A stretch of 64,000 bases of DNA. Source: Cellulophaga baltica. Its GTDB lineage: Bacteria > Bacteroidota > Bacteroidia > Flavobacteriales > Flavobacteriaceae. The notes below the pieces were generated by a model. The model worked only from the letters and a program-made list of their open reading frames with translations, was not told the origin of the DNA and did no database searches. Made by a program: the position numbers and the translations under genes. Positions 27,601 through 34,904 of this stretch are shown here, one piece after another. The DNA lies in NCBI RefSeq assembly GCF_018861125.1, contig NZ_JAHKQN010000019.1, forward strand, positions 1 to 64,000. Reading direction: 5' to 3'. Numbering within the stretch: position 1 is the stretch's first letter; each line of letters starts with the position of its first letter.

Positions 27601-27718
27601 TAAAACTGATTATATAGGCTATAGCCCTGAGGTAAATATTAGAGATACGTATTCAAGTGCAGATACTGGGTATCCAGATTCTAGTAGTTTCACATTCGGA
27701 GTAAAAGTTAAATTTTAA
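24686..27718 (+). CDS. SusC/RagA-family TonB-linked outer-membrane transporter
   Basis: A 1010-residue TonB-dependent transporter. A signal peptide (~1-28) is followed by a carboxypeptidase-D regulatory-like domain (TTVRGTVLSAADNMPLPGAS, YVGFKTKEL), the NEVVVVGYGTQ TonB-box-like segment, a plug (RGRIAGLQVD, YVVDGIIRDGG, ASAQAIYGSRGANGVVLITT) and a barrel ending in SSFTFGVKVKF with the final aromatic residue. It pairs with the SusD-like gene 14 bases downstream to import an oligomer. The ligand is inferred only from the neighbouring glycosidase and phosphoesterases. Confidence 0.95.
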   Translation: MKFKFQKLRIAVFFGLFLVCGSFTLLAQTTVRGTVLSAADNMPLPGASVVEKGTTNGASTDFDGNFTLNVSNPSGTLIVSYVGFKTKELSAKNAEMTIALENDNLLNEVVVVGYGTQNKSDIVNAVATTNLAQATLTPTSDVNEMLRGRIAGLQVDVGSGTLRPGGTSDIIFRGQGSIEGNVSAIYVVDGIIRDGGIEDIDSDDIESIEFLKDASAQAIYGSRGANGVVLITTKRGEAGKVTVSYHGYVTTKSIERNFDVYSGQEFAQLRREAVRSTIDGDAYPLDSDIFSEIELENIANNEFVDWEDELMTNGFVNNQAISISGGTELTKVFASINYFKEEGMIPTSSYTRKTLRLNVDQKISDKFSVNFDLNLLNDDTDRAANVNVITTSPLGSAYDEDGNLTQYPSGEESSAINPIWNLNEQENHEKGNDYVINVTPRWQITKDLNYQLKTNLTRRTSERGQYQSSLSSAGDDVDGIATIENQLTESYLIENILTYDKAFNENNKLNVTFVQSAQENGYSSTLTEGQGFVNETLSYDGISNAIGSITVDREKDKQTLASFMTRARYNLNNKYLFTATARADGASVNSEDNKWSFNPAASFAWKIHNESFLEDVSAIQELKLRASYGSLVNDLGIAYTSLFTADGENYIFDSESTSGYSPSTILPNTDLKFERITTANIGLDFSVLNRILEGNVNWYDARTTDLLLKRGVPSTTGYSYTYFNAGELQNTGIELSLTANIINTKDFKWSVSTNWSNNKNKILELYDDGDGNPIENDDTYGYYVGQAVDVIYQYDFDGIWQEGEDFENAPQANSESTLTQDLEAGDIKIKDTNEDGIITEDDRVFTDSNPDWFGSLSTTIVYKGFDLFVDFYAVEGATKVNPFLSDYNNGGTLSGKLNGVKVDYYTPENPSTEFPRPNYDSTPLYLNALAVRDASYLRLRTLSLGYTLDQGITDKLNIGQIRFYATATNVFTKTDYIGYSPEVNIRDTYSSADTGYPDSSSFTFGVKVKF

Positions 27719-27732
27719 AAAATTAATAAATT

Positions 27733-29337
27733 ATGGAGTTTAAGAATTCTTATATAAAATTAAAAAGTAGTTTGGTGCTACTTACAGTATTGTTTTTTGC
27801 AGTTTCTTGTGAAGATTATCTAGAAGAAGAACCAGGCACTTTAATTGATTCTGATTATATATATACTACGGAAGACGGTTTGCAATCGGGTGTAGTAAGT
27901 TTATATACCATAAATAGAGATCGTTATGAATATAGTTCAGAGGATTATATGGCAGCTGTTCTTATGTCTTCACGAAGTGATTTAGCTTTTAGTAGATCTG
28001 GCTATACAGGTTTAATGGGCAGGTACCAAAGGGGGATTTCATCTATTGATTATGGTACTGAATTGGCGTCAACATTGTTTTGGAAACATTTTTACAACCT
28101 AGCAAACAAAGCAACTGCACTTATCAACGCGGCAGAAGCAATGGAGGATATTGACGAAGACGTTAAAAATCAAATTATTGCTGAAGCTAAATTTTTCAGG
28201 GCAGAAGCATATTTCTATTTGTACAGAATGTATAACAACATTTATGTAACTACCGAAACAGTAACAGTTGATAATGCGTTTGATGTAATTAGCGATAAAT
28301 CTTCTGAAGAAGAAATTTTTGAACTAATTAATAGTGACCTTACGTTTTCAATAGAAAATTTAGAATGGACAGATACTTTTGGTCGTGTTACAAAAGGTAC
28401 AGCAAAACATGTAAAAGCTAAAGTAGCAATGTGGCAAAGTGATTGGGCAGAAGCGGCTAGCCAGGCAATAAGCCTAATTGAAGAAGGGCCACATAGTTTA
28501 GTAAGTTCTACAGCTGAAGTTTTTGCAGAAGATAGAAATAACTCAGAATCTTTATTTGTAATACAATCTGAAGATGATTTATCTGGTGGTGGAAGCACAA
28601 CAATGATTAACGCAAATTATGTTACGCAGTATTTCAATATATCGGGTATTGAGGCAAATGTAGAGCAAGGTGGTCGTGGTTTCTCACGTATATTACCAAA
28701 CCTCTATTTGCTTAATTTATTAGCGGAAGATGAGAATGATACGAGAGATGATGACACGTATTTTAGGTTAAAATATTATTATACCTCTGGGGACAGAATT
28801 GGAGAAGAAGTTGATGATTATGCTCCGATAACTGATTTAGACAATCCTAGTGATACGTATACAACATATTACCAAAGAATGCATCCATCTTGTATCAAAT
28901 TTGCACAAGAAGATGATGATCCTGATACGTATTTAAACAGAAGTAATGTAACAGTTTACAGGTTAGCAGAAACTTATTTAATAGCGGCAGAAGCTTTAAT
29001 GAGGTCATCAGAAGGTGATCCGCTTCCATACCTTAATGCAATTAGAACAAGAGCAGGAGCGGCTGCAGTAACAACAGTAGATCAACAAGCAATTTTAGAT
29101 GAAAGAGCTCGTGAACTAGCTTTTGAAGGGCAACGTTGGTTTACCTTAAAAAGAATGGGGCAAGATGTTATTGATTATCAAATAACAAATTATGCTGGTG
29201 ATGGAGAGTATTACCCAAATAACTTAGGTGAAAATGACCCGAGAGATAATTGGCAATCACATTTTATAAACTGGCCTATTGCAGAAATAGATTTAGATTT
29301 ATTAGGGTCTAGTTACCCACAAAACGATGGGTATTAA
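27733..29337 (+). CDS. SusD/RagB-family substrate-binding lipoprotein
   Basis: A 534-residue outer-membrane lipoprotein with lipobox FAVSC near residue 26 and the conserved N-terminal CEDYLEEEPGTL of SusD proteins. TPR-type helices follow (AEAKFFRAEAYFYLYRMYNN), and the C-terminal signature INAIRTRAG-like YLNAIRTRAGAAAV and DERARELAFEGQRWFTLKRM is clear. It caps the SusC channel and binds the ligand at the surface. A strong terminator-like hairpin follows its stop before the next gene. Confidence 0.95.
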   Translation: MEFKNSYIKLKSSLVLLTVLFFAVSCEDYLEEEPGTLIDSDYIYTTEDGLQSGVVSLYTINRDRYEYSSEDYMAAVLMSSRSDLAFSRSGYTGLMGRYQRGISSIDYGTELASTLFWKHFYNLANKATALINAAEAMEDIDEDVKNQIIAEAKFFRAEAYFYLYRMYNNIYVTTETVTVDNAFDVISDKSSEEEIFELINSDLTFSIENLEWTDTFGRVTKGTAKHVKAKVAMWQSDWAEAASQAISLIEEGPHSLVSSTAEVFAEDRNNSESLFVIQSEDDLSGGGSTTMINANYVTQYFNISGIEANVEQGGRGFSRILPNLYLLNLLAEDENDTRDDDTYFRLKYYYTSGDRIGEEVDDYAPITDLDNPSDTYTTYYQRMHPSCIKFAQEDDDPDTYLNRSNVTVYRLAETYLIAAEALMRSSEGDPLPYLNAIRTRAGAAAVTTVDQQAILDERARELAFEGQRWFTLKRMGQDVIDYQITNYAGDGEYYPNNLGENDPRDNWQSHFINWPIAEIDLDLLGSSYPQNDGY

Positions 29338-29362
29338 AATAGTAATTAAGTTTTAGTTTTAT

Positions 29363-29401
29363 GATATCATGGGTAATCTCATTTACCCGTGGTATCTTTT
29401 T
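29363..29401 (+). terminator. Terminator/attenuator hairpin between susD-like and GDPD-GH16 genes
   Basis: A 14-bp stem (29363-29376 with 29383-29396, two G-U wobbles) with a 6-base loop is followed by five T residues. The next start codon is only eight bases beyond, so read-through through this element is probably how the downstream enzymes are expressed at a lower level. Confidence 0.78.
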
Positions 29402-29408
29402 ATTTTAG

Positions 29409-30992
29409 ATGAAGTATATGCGATATTTTTTTATTTTAATTTTATGTGTTGGGTTATTTTCTTGTAATACGGCTACCCAAAAACCATCATTAGTTTTTGC
29501 AACCAATCCTGTTATAGCACATCGTGGTGCATGGAAAGCAAAAGAATTGCCTAAAAACTCAATAGCATCATTAAAAGAGGCTATTCGATTAAATTGTACA
29601 GGTTCAGAGTTTGATGTTCGTATGACGGCTGATGAGGTGTTGGTGGTAGCTCATGATGCTGCTTATAATGATTTGACTATTGAAACTTCAACCTATAATG
29701 AGTTGTCAAAATTCAAACTGTCAAATGGTGAAAAACTCCCAACATTAAAAGAGTACCTGCTAGTGGGTATGACCAATAATACAGCTACAGGTCTTGTTTG
29801 TGAAATTAAACCATCAAAATTTAAAGACCATAATGCGTTGATAGCAGGCAAAGTTGTTCAATTGGTAAAAGAGCTGAAGGCAGAAGCCTATGTATCCTAT
29901 TACATCAGTTTTAGTTACGAGATAATTAAACACATAAAGGCAATTGAGCCTAAAGCTAAGGTCTTGTATTTAGACGGTTCAAAAAAACCAGAAGCGCTTA
30001 AAAAAGATAGCATAACAGGACTTGATTATTTAATTTATAAACTCAAAATACATCCTGATTGGATTACAGAAGCTAAAGATTTGAATTTAGTTTTAAATGC
30101 ATGGACAGCAAATAAATCGGAAGATATTGATTGGTTATTGGCGAATGATTTTGATTACATAACCACTGATGAACCAGAGCTTGTTCTTGAAAAATTTAAA
30201 AACTTTCCTGTAGCAAAAGAGTATGAATTGGTTTGGAGTGATGAGTTTAATTATACAGGCAACCCAAATCCTTTAAAATGGAACTATGAAGTAGGTTTTA
30301 AAAGAAACCAAGAACAACAATATTATACAGATAGTTTAAAAAATAGTAGAGTAGAAAAGGGCATATTAATTTTAGAATCTTATAAGGAAAAGGTTGCTAA
30401 TAGCGCTTTTAAAAGTACTACTGATCCTGATTGGAGAAAGAATCAGAAATACGGTTCATACACTTCCGCAAGTTTGCACACAAATGGTTTAGCACAATGG
30501 ACTTATGGTCGTATAGATATTCGTGCGAAACTACCTAAAGGTGTTGGTCTTTGGCCTGCATTTTGGATGCTTGGCGAAAACCAACCAGAAGTAGGTTGGC
30601 CAGAATGTGGTGAAATTGATATTATGGAGCATGTAGGTTTTAATGCTGATTCTATTTTTGGAACCATACACACCAAAGCGTATAATCATATGATTGGGAC
30701 ACAAAGGGGTAAAACTATTGAAATTGAAAAACCGTATGAAACTTTTCATATTTATTCTATAATTTGGACACCAGAGTCTATTGATTTTTTATTAGATGAT
30801 GAGGTGTATAACCACATTGAAAATGACCATAAAACAACAGCAGAATGGCCATTTGATCAAAATTTTTATATTAAAATAAACACCGCAATTGGTGGTATGC
30901 TTGGCGGAAGAAAAGGTATTGATGATACTATTTTCCCGCAACAATTACTAATTGATTATGTTCGTGTATATCAAAAGAAAAAGGAATTATGA
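29409..30992 (+). CDS. GDPD-GH16 fusion lipoprotein
   Basis: A 527-residue lipoprotein (lipobox GLFSC near residue 20) with two enzymatic domains. Residues ~35-265 are a glycerophosphodiester phosphodiesterase: AHRGAW, SEFDVRMTADE, VVAHD and CEIKP retain the catalytic His and metal-binding acidic residues, although the usual PENT motif reads PKNS. Residues ~275-527 are a family 16 glycoside hydrolase: WSDEFNYTGNPNPLKW, and the catalytic GEIDIMEHVG near residue 400. GH16 enzymes cut beta-1,3 or mixed beta-glucans and related galactans. The pairing of both activities suggests a glycan with glycerophosphate or other phosphodiester groups. It overlaps the next gene by four bases. Confidence 0.88.
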   Translation: MKYMRYFFILILCVGLFSCNTATQKPSLVFATNPVIAHRGAWKAKELPKNSIASLKEAIRLNCTGSEFDVRMTADEVLVVAHDAAYNDLTIETSTYNELSKFKLSNGEKLPTLKEYLLVGMTNNTATGLVCEIKPSKFKDHNALIAGKVVQLVKELKAEAYVSYYISFSYEIIKHIKAIEPKAKVLYLDGSKKPEALKKDSITGLDYLIYKLKIHPDWITEAKDLNLVLNAWTANKSEDIDWLLANDFDYITTDEPELVLEKFKNFPVAKEYELVWSDEFNYTGNPNPLKWNYEVGFKRNQEQQYYTDSLKNSRVEKGILILESYKEKVANSAFKSTTDPDWRKNQKYGSYTSASLHTNGLAQWTYGRIDIRAKLPKGVGLWPAFWMLGENQPEVGWPECGEIDIMEHVGFNADSIFGTIHTKAYNHMIGTQRGKTIEIEKPYETFHIYSIIWTPESIDFLLDDEVYNHIENDHKTTAEWPFDQNFYIKINTAIGGMLGGRKGIDDTIFPQQLLIDYVRVYQKKKEL

Positions 30993-31831
30993 AAGCAGTA
31001 TATTTATTAGTTTTTTGTTTTTTAATCACTAGTTTTAATACAAAACGTACAACTACGTCACTTAAAGTAATGACCTATAATATTCGTTTAGACGTTGCTT
31101 CTGACGGTGAAAATGCGTGGCCAAACAGAAAAGATTTTTTAACCTCTCAAGTACTGTTTTTAGCACCTGATATTTTAGGGGTTCAAGAGGCGAAACCTAA
31201 TCAAATTCAAGATTTAAGTACAGCATTAACAAATTATAAATACGTTGGTGAGGGTAGAGACGGTAATGGTAAAGGCGAATACTCGGCAATTTTTTACAAT
31301 TCAGATAAATTAAAGGTAGAAAAAACGCACACTTTTTGGTTGTCTCAAACGCCAACCATAGTTTCTAAAAGTTGGGATGCTGCGTATCCTAGAATTTGTA
31401 CGTATGCTTTATTTTCATTTAAAAATTCAAATAAGAAATTCTGGGCTTTTAATACGCATTTAGATCATGTAGGGGCAATAGCTCAAAAGGAAGGTTTGCA
31501 ACTTGTGCTAAATAAAATAGCCTCTGAGAATACAGAAAATTACCCTGTTTTTTTAACAGGAGATTTTAATGTAACGCCTGAAAATGAAATTCTAACAGCA
31601 ACAAAAAAAGTGCTTAATGACGCTGAGAATATAGCAAATATAAAATTTGGAGCTACAGGAACGTTCAATGGGTTCAAGTACAATGAGCCTGTAACACGCA
31701 GAATAGACTACATTTTTGTATCAAAATCTGAAAATATAAAAGTAACTAAGTATGGTGTTTTGTCTAGTGCTGTAGCCTTTAAGTTTCCATCTGACCATTT
31801 TCCAGTTTTTGCGGAACTGCAAATGGAATAA
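30989..31831 (+). CDS. Secreted endonuclease/exonuclease/phosphatase-family hydrolase
   Basis: A 280-residue protein with an N-terminal signal sequence (YLLVFCFLITSF) and the DNase I-like fold: VMTYNIRLD, ILGVQEAKPNQI with the metal Glu, NTHLDHVG, TGDFNVTPEN, RRIDYIFVS and SDHFPVFAE. In polysaccharide loci such proteins act as phosphatases or phosphodiesterases rather than DNases. The start codon overlaps the stop of the GDPD-GH16 gene, so both are coupled. A terminator follows. Confidence 0.88.
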   Translation: MKAVYLLVFCFLITSFNTKRTTTSLKVMTYNIRLDVASDGENAWPNRKDFLTSQVLFLAPDILGVQEAKPNQIQDLSTALTNYKYVGEGRDGNGKGEYSAIFYNSDKLKVEKTHTFWLSQTPTIVSKSWDAAYPRICTYALFSFKNSNKKFWAFNTHLDHVGAIAQKEGLQLVLNKIASENTENYPVFLTGDFNVTPENEILTATKKVLNDAENIANIKFGATGTFNGFKYNEPVTRRIDYIFVSKSENIKVTKYGVLSSAVAFKFPSDHFPVFAELQME

Positions 31832-31861
31832 TAATTTAGACTATACTATAAAAACCATTAT

Positions 31862-31890
31862 AACCATCTGAATTTTTAGGTGGTTTTTTT
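31862..31890 (+). terminator. Terminator of the SusCD locus
   Basis: The stem AACCATCT/AGGTGGTT (31862-31869 and 31878-31885, one wobble) is followed by a T run. Confidence 0.7.
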
Positions 31891-32070
31891 GTGCCAAAAA
31901 ATAAAAAACTACTATTTGCAACCAAATAAGCGCCTTTTTTATTTGATTGAGTTAAAATTGTAAGAAACTAAACTTTTAAATATCAGATAGTTTTATATTT
32001 TAGCATTTAAAATTAACAAGATTTTTCTTTCTATTGTAAAGTGGAATCTTTTTTTGTAGTTGTTAAAAGA

Positions 32071-32424
32071 ATGAGTGTAATTATTGAGTTTAAAAATTGT
32101 GATAATTATTTATATGCAGAAATTGAAGCCGCATGGACAAAAGAAAATGCTTTTTTAATACTCGATGCAATTAAAGTTGAAGCCGATGCACAAGGCTATA
32201 ATTTAATTTTGATAAATGCTAGAGGAATGTCACTACCAGATAATGAAATGATTCGGTATTATACGGGAGAAATAATAGCATCTTTATTTAAATCGCACAA
32301 ACTAACTATTTATTTACAAGCAGAAAAGATTAATAAATTTGCCGAAAATGTAGCGGTAAATAGGGGAGCCACCGTTTATATATGCGACAATAAAGCGGAT
32401 GCTATTAATTGGCTGTTAAGCTAA
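32071..32424 (+). CDS. Small STAS/SpoIIAA-like protein
   Basis: A ~117-residue cytoplasmic protein of mixed alpha/beta pattern (SVIIEFKNCDNYLYAEIEAAW, NLILINARGMSLPDNEM, then LTIYLQAE) that resembles STAS-like folds. No known STAS phosphorylation motif is obvious. The open frame can extend to GTG 32041, but ATG 32071, preceded by a purine-rich AAAAGA, is preferred. It is a single gene with no operon partner. Confidence 0.5.
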   Translation: MSVIIEFKNCDNYLYAEIEAAWTKENAFLILDAIKVEADAQGYNLILINARGMSLPDNEMIRYYTGEIIASLFKSHKLTIYLQAEKINKFAENVAVNRGATVYICDNKADAINWLLS

Positions 32425-32613
32425 GCTTGTATTTAAACCTGTAATTAAACATCGATATTTTTTATTATAATCGATTGTTGCATTTACTTATAAATGTCAT
32501 CATTTAGTATTGTCACTAAAACTGTTTTAAATAGAGGGTAAATAATCTTCTTAAATTGTATCATAAGTTAAAGACTTACAAATGCAGTTAAAACATGTAA
32601 AACTCCTCAGTAG

Positions 32614-33237
32614 CTATTTACTAAATAGATAAATTACATTACCAATAGCTATTGCACCAGTTAAACAACCTAAAATAAAGTCCATTTTAGCGGCAATAAA
32701 ATTCAATCTATGTTCTATTTTTTTGGCAACCACAGCGTAAAGCGTGTACAGTGTAAATGAGCCTATTGTAGAACCAATAGAAAAGTAAAGTGCGTTTGTT
32801 AAACTATACTCAAAATACTCAAAACCAATTATTAGTGAAATAAACGTAAAATAAAACGGAATAGCCATCATATTTAATAATGACATTAAAATACCATAGA
32901 AGTATGATTTTGATTTCGGAATTTCTTTAGCCTTTACCTTATCTTTTGATGTAAAATAAAGTCTAAAAAAATTAATGGATAATAGAAATAAAATACCAAT
33001 TCCTATTTTTTGAATTGAGGTAATATATTCTGAATTTTTCATTAAAATATTTGCCAAGTAAGCGCCTAAATTAGCTTGAAAAAACAAAACAGTAGCATAA
33101 CCTGCAATTAAGTAAAACGTAGCATTTTTACCATTTCTTAAACTATATTTTACAACAGTTAAATTTAAAAAACTAGGTGTAATGCTCCCTAAAGCAGCAA
33201 TGCAAAAACCTAAAAGCAAACAGATTAAAAAGTTCAT
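32614..33237 (-). CDS. LysE-family exporter
   Basis: A 207-residue membrane protein with six hydrophobic segments and the LysE/RhtB pattern: an N-terminal GFCIAALGSITPSFLNLTVV helix and a second repeat starting near residue 110 (YGILMSLLNMMAIPFYFTFI). Family members export amino acids or small metabolites. The substrate is unknown. Confidence 0.8.
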   Translation of the reverse strand: MNFLICLLLGFCIAALGSITPSFLNLTVVKYSLRNGKNATFYLIAGYATVLFFQANLGAYLANILMKNSEYITSIQKIGIGILFLLSINFFRLYFTSKDKVKAKEIPKSKSYFYGILMSLLNMMAIPFYFTFISLIIGFEYFEYSLTNALYFSIGSTIGSFTLYTLYAVVAKKIEHRLNFIAAKMDFILGCLTGAIAIGNVIYLFSK

Positions 33238-33665
33238 AGTTAATTATTGTATAGCAAATAACTATAGAAATGAACTAATAAATTAATACGTTCCCTATTT
33301 TTAATGACTCTTAAACGTTTTTAGTTAAATGCTATATTTAACTTTTTAGAACTTAGTACTGTAAACTTATTTATTGTAAGAAAGTGAGCAGAGAATAAAT
33401 AGTAGAACTTAACTTAAAGGTATAGTGGCTTAAGTAGAATACGTGTAAGTTTATATTTCTTACCAAAATTTGACACATAAATTGCCTCATTGCGGAAAAC
33501 CGCAAGGTTAGTACCTGCTTAATTATCTAAATTTGAAGCAGTAAGGTTTTGTATTGTTAATAAAACTGTTAAAAAGAGATGAATGTTTTACACAATATGT
33601 TGCTTTAACCTGCTTATATTGTACCACAAATAAAATAAGAATTTTCGACTTTTAATTGTGGAGGC
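33238..33665. other. Non-coding region left of the cassette array
   Basis: No gene was recognised. A small palindrome TGCGG-AAAA-CCGCA lies at 33491-33504, and TAAATTTG (33528-33535) fits a -7 promoter box pointing into the array, a possible analogue of an integron cassette promoter. No integrase gene is present on either strand. Confidence 0.35.
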
Positions 33666-33756
33666 TAAAAACGTAAAGTTATACAAAACTTCCGCATAGC
33701 CACCCAAAATAGCTGTATAAGAGGAGGAAAGTTCCGTATATAAACAAGTTATGTGC
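33666..33756 (+). repeat. Probable attC-like site 0 (left edge of array)
   Basis: AAC at 33670-33672 with GTTATACAAAACTTCC (33678-33693) can pair, with bulges, with GGAAAGTTCC and TATATAAAC (33727-33745) ahead of GTTATGTGC at 33748. The right end is certain from its complement at 34684. The left arm is the weakest of the five. Confidence 0.45.
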
Positions 33757-33775
33757 AAGCTAAAAAAACATTTTG

Positions 33776-34111
33776 ATGTCATTTGAAACACGTACTCCAG
33801 ATTTTATAGCAGAACTGAAATATCGGACTACGGAAGAGGGAGGTCGACGGACACCTGCCAGTTCAGGTTATAGACCGCATGTGAAGTTTCCGTTTTCGAA
33901 AACGATGACTTCTGGACAACAGACCTTTATTAGACAAGACTCGGTTAATCCAGGCGAAACAGTTAAAGCTGAAATCATGATTCTTTCTCCGCAGTTTTTC
34001 GAAAATATGCTGGAAATAGGAATGGAATTTGAAGTAGGAGAAGGTTCGCATGTAGTCGCGACTGGAAAATTGATTGAAATCCTCAATACAGATTTAATAA
34101 AAGGTTTATAG
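33776..34111 (+). CDS. Stand-alone EF-Tu domain III-like protein
   Basis: A 111-residue protein aligned by eye with the third domain of elongation factor Tu: DFIAELKYRTTEEGGRRTPA and SSGYRPHVKF correspond to the EF-Tu segments around GGRHTPF and GYRPQF, and PGETVKAEIMIL and VVATGKLIEI match the later strands. There is no GTPase domain. The frame also offers TTG at 33773, but ATG 33776 is preferred. It is the first gene of cassette A (starting at 33748) and lies ten bases before the HEPN-like gene, so the two probably work together. Function is unknown. Mimicry of EF-Tu is one possibility. Confidence 0.75.
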   Translation: MSFETRTPDFIAELKYRTTEEGGRRTPASSGYRPHVKFPFSKTMTSGQQTFIRQDSVNPGETVKAEIMILSPQFFENMLEIGMEFEVGEGSHVVATGKLIEILNTDLIKGL

Positions 34112-34121
34112 AACACGTAAT

Positions 34122-34691
34122 ATGCACTTGGATTCAGATAAACATACTCTTAAGGGAAAAGAAGTTGAAAGATATTTTGATTTCAATCAAGCACTAATTG
34201 AATTTTCGGATTTGTTTAATCAAACCGAGACTAATGAACGTTCAATTGCAATATTAGGTGGGACTTTTTTGGAGATGACCTTGGAACATGTTTTATATTC
34301 ATTTCTGCCGGAATATGATAAGCAAGTTGAAAAACTATTTGAATTTAATTCTCCTTTGGGGAATTTTAGCAATAAAATACAGATGGCTTTTTGTTTAGGG
34401 TTAATTGAAAAAATCGTCATGCAGGACTTGAATTTAATCCGTAAAATCCGAAATAAATTTGCGCATCAAATGTTCGTGGACTTTCAAGATTCTCAGATTG
34501 AATCATGGTGTAAAGGACTTGAATGGCATAAAATTTCATTTATGGATTATGTACCCGAAGGAGCAACCAATTTGATGCTATTTCAAGTCGGAGTAAATCA
34601 ATTAATCTCAAATCTTAATGGACATATTAGCATCGCACGAGGCGAAAAACGACATATACTAAACAACTTTGGGAAAAAAGCCAGCACATAA
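34122..34691 (+). CDS. MltR/DUF4145-type HEPN-like protein
   Basis: A 189-residue helical protein with the MltR-like pattern: NERSIAILGGTFLEMTLEHV, SPLGNFSNKIQMAFCLGLI and DLNLIRKIRNKFAHQ. The last segment contains RNKFAH, the R-x4-H motif of HEPN folds (about residues 110-115). The family contains the mannitol operon repressor, but outside that context such proteins are often toxin- or defence-linked. Its stop codon lies within the R'' end (GCACATAAC, 34684-34692), so the gene fills its cassette to the last base. Confidence 0.72.
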   Translation: MHLDSDKHTLKGKEVERYFDFNQALIEFSDLFNQTETNERSIAILGGTFLEMTLEHVLYSFLPEYDKQVEKLFEFNSPLGNFSNKIQMAFCLGLIEKIVMQDLNLIRKIRNKFAHQMFVDFQDSQIESWCKGLEWHKISFMDYVPEGATNLMLFQVGVNQLISNLNGHISIARGEKRHILNNFGKKAST

Positions 34692-34885
34692 CAATGGCTA
34701 TAGCAAATAGGGCGGTAAGTGCTGAATTTAAAGGCTTGAGCGTGTTTGCTAATTCCGCCAAATCTTTTGGATTTGGCAATTAAAAAAGAAAAAATAATTA
34801 CAAAACAAAAAGCTATGGCTCGCAGACCAGACGGAAACGAAAAGTTTCCTTGCCTGCCCTACTTGCCATAGCCGAACCGTTGTGC
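34684..34885 (+). repeat. attC-like site 1 (202 bp)
   Basis: Left arm AACAATGGCTATAGCAAATA with GGGCGG pairs with the right arm TGCCCTACTTGCCATAGCCG just before CCGTTGTGC (mismatches and an unpaired spacer near the tips, as in attC). The apex holds an internal perfect hairpin GCCAAATC/GATTTGGC (34757-34777). Confidence 0.8.
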
Positions 34886-34904
34886 TTAATTTACCACGAA
34901 ACCA

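Noticed and set aside
33491-33504. TGCGG-AAAA-CCGCA palindrome as an attI or recombination site
   Set aside because: Too short, no integrase nearby, and no match to the cassette ends.
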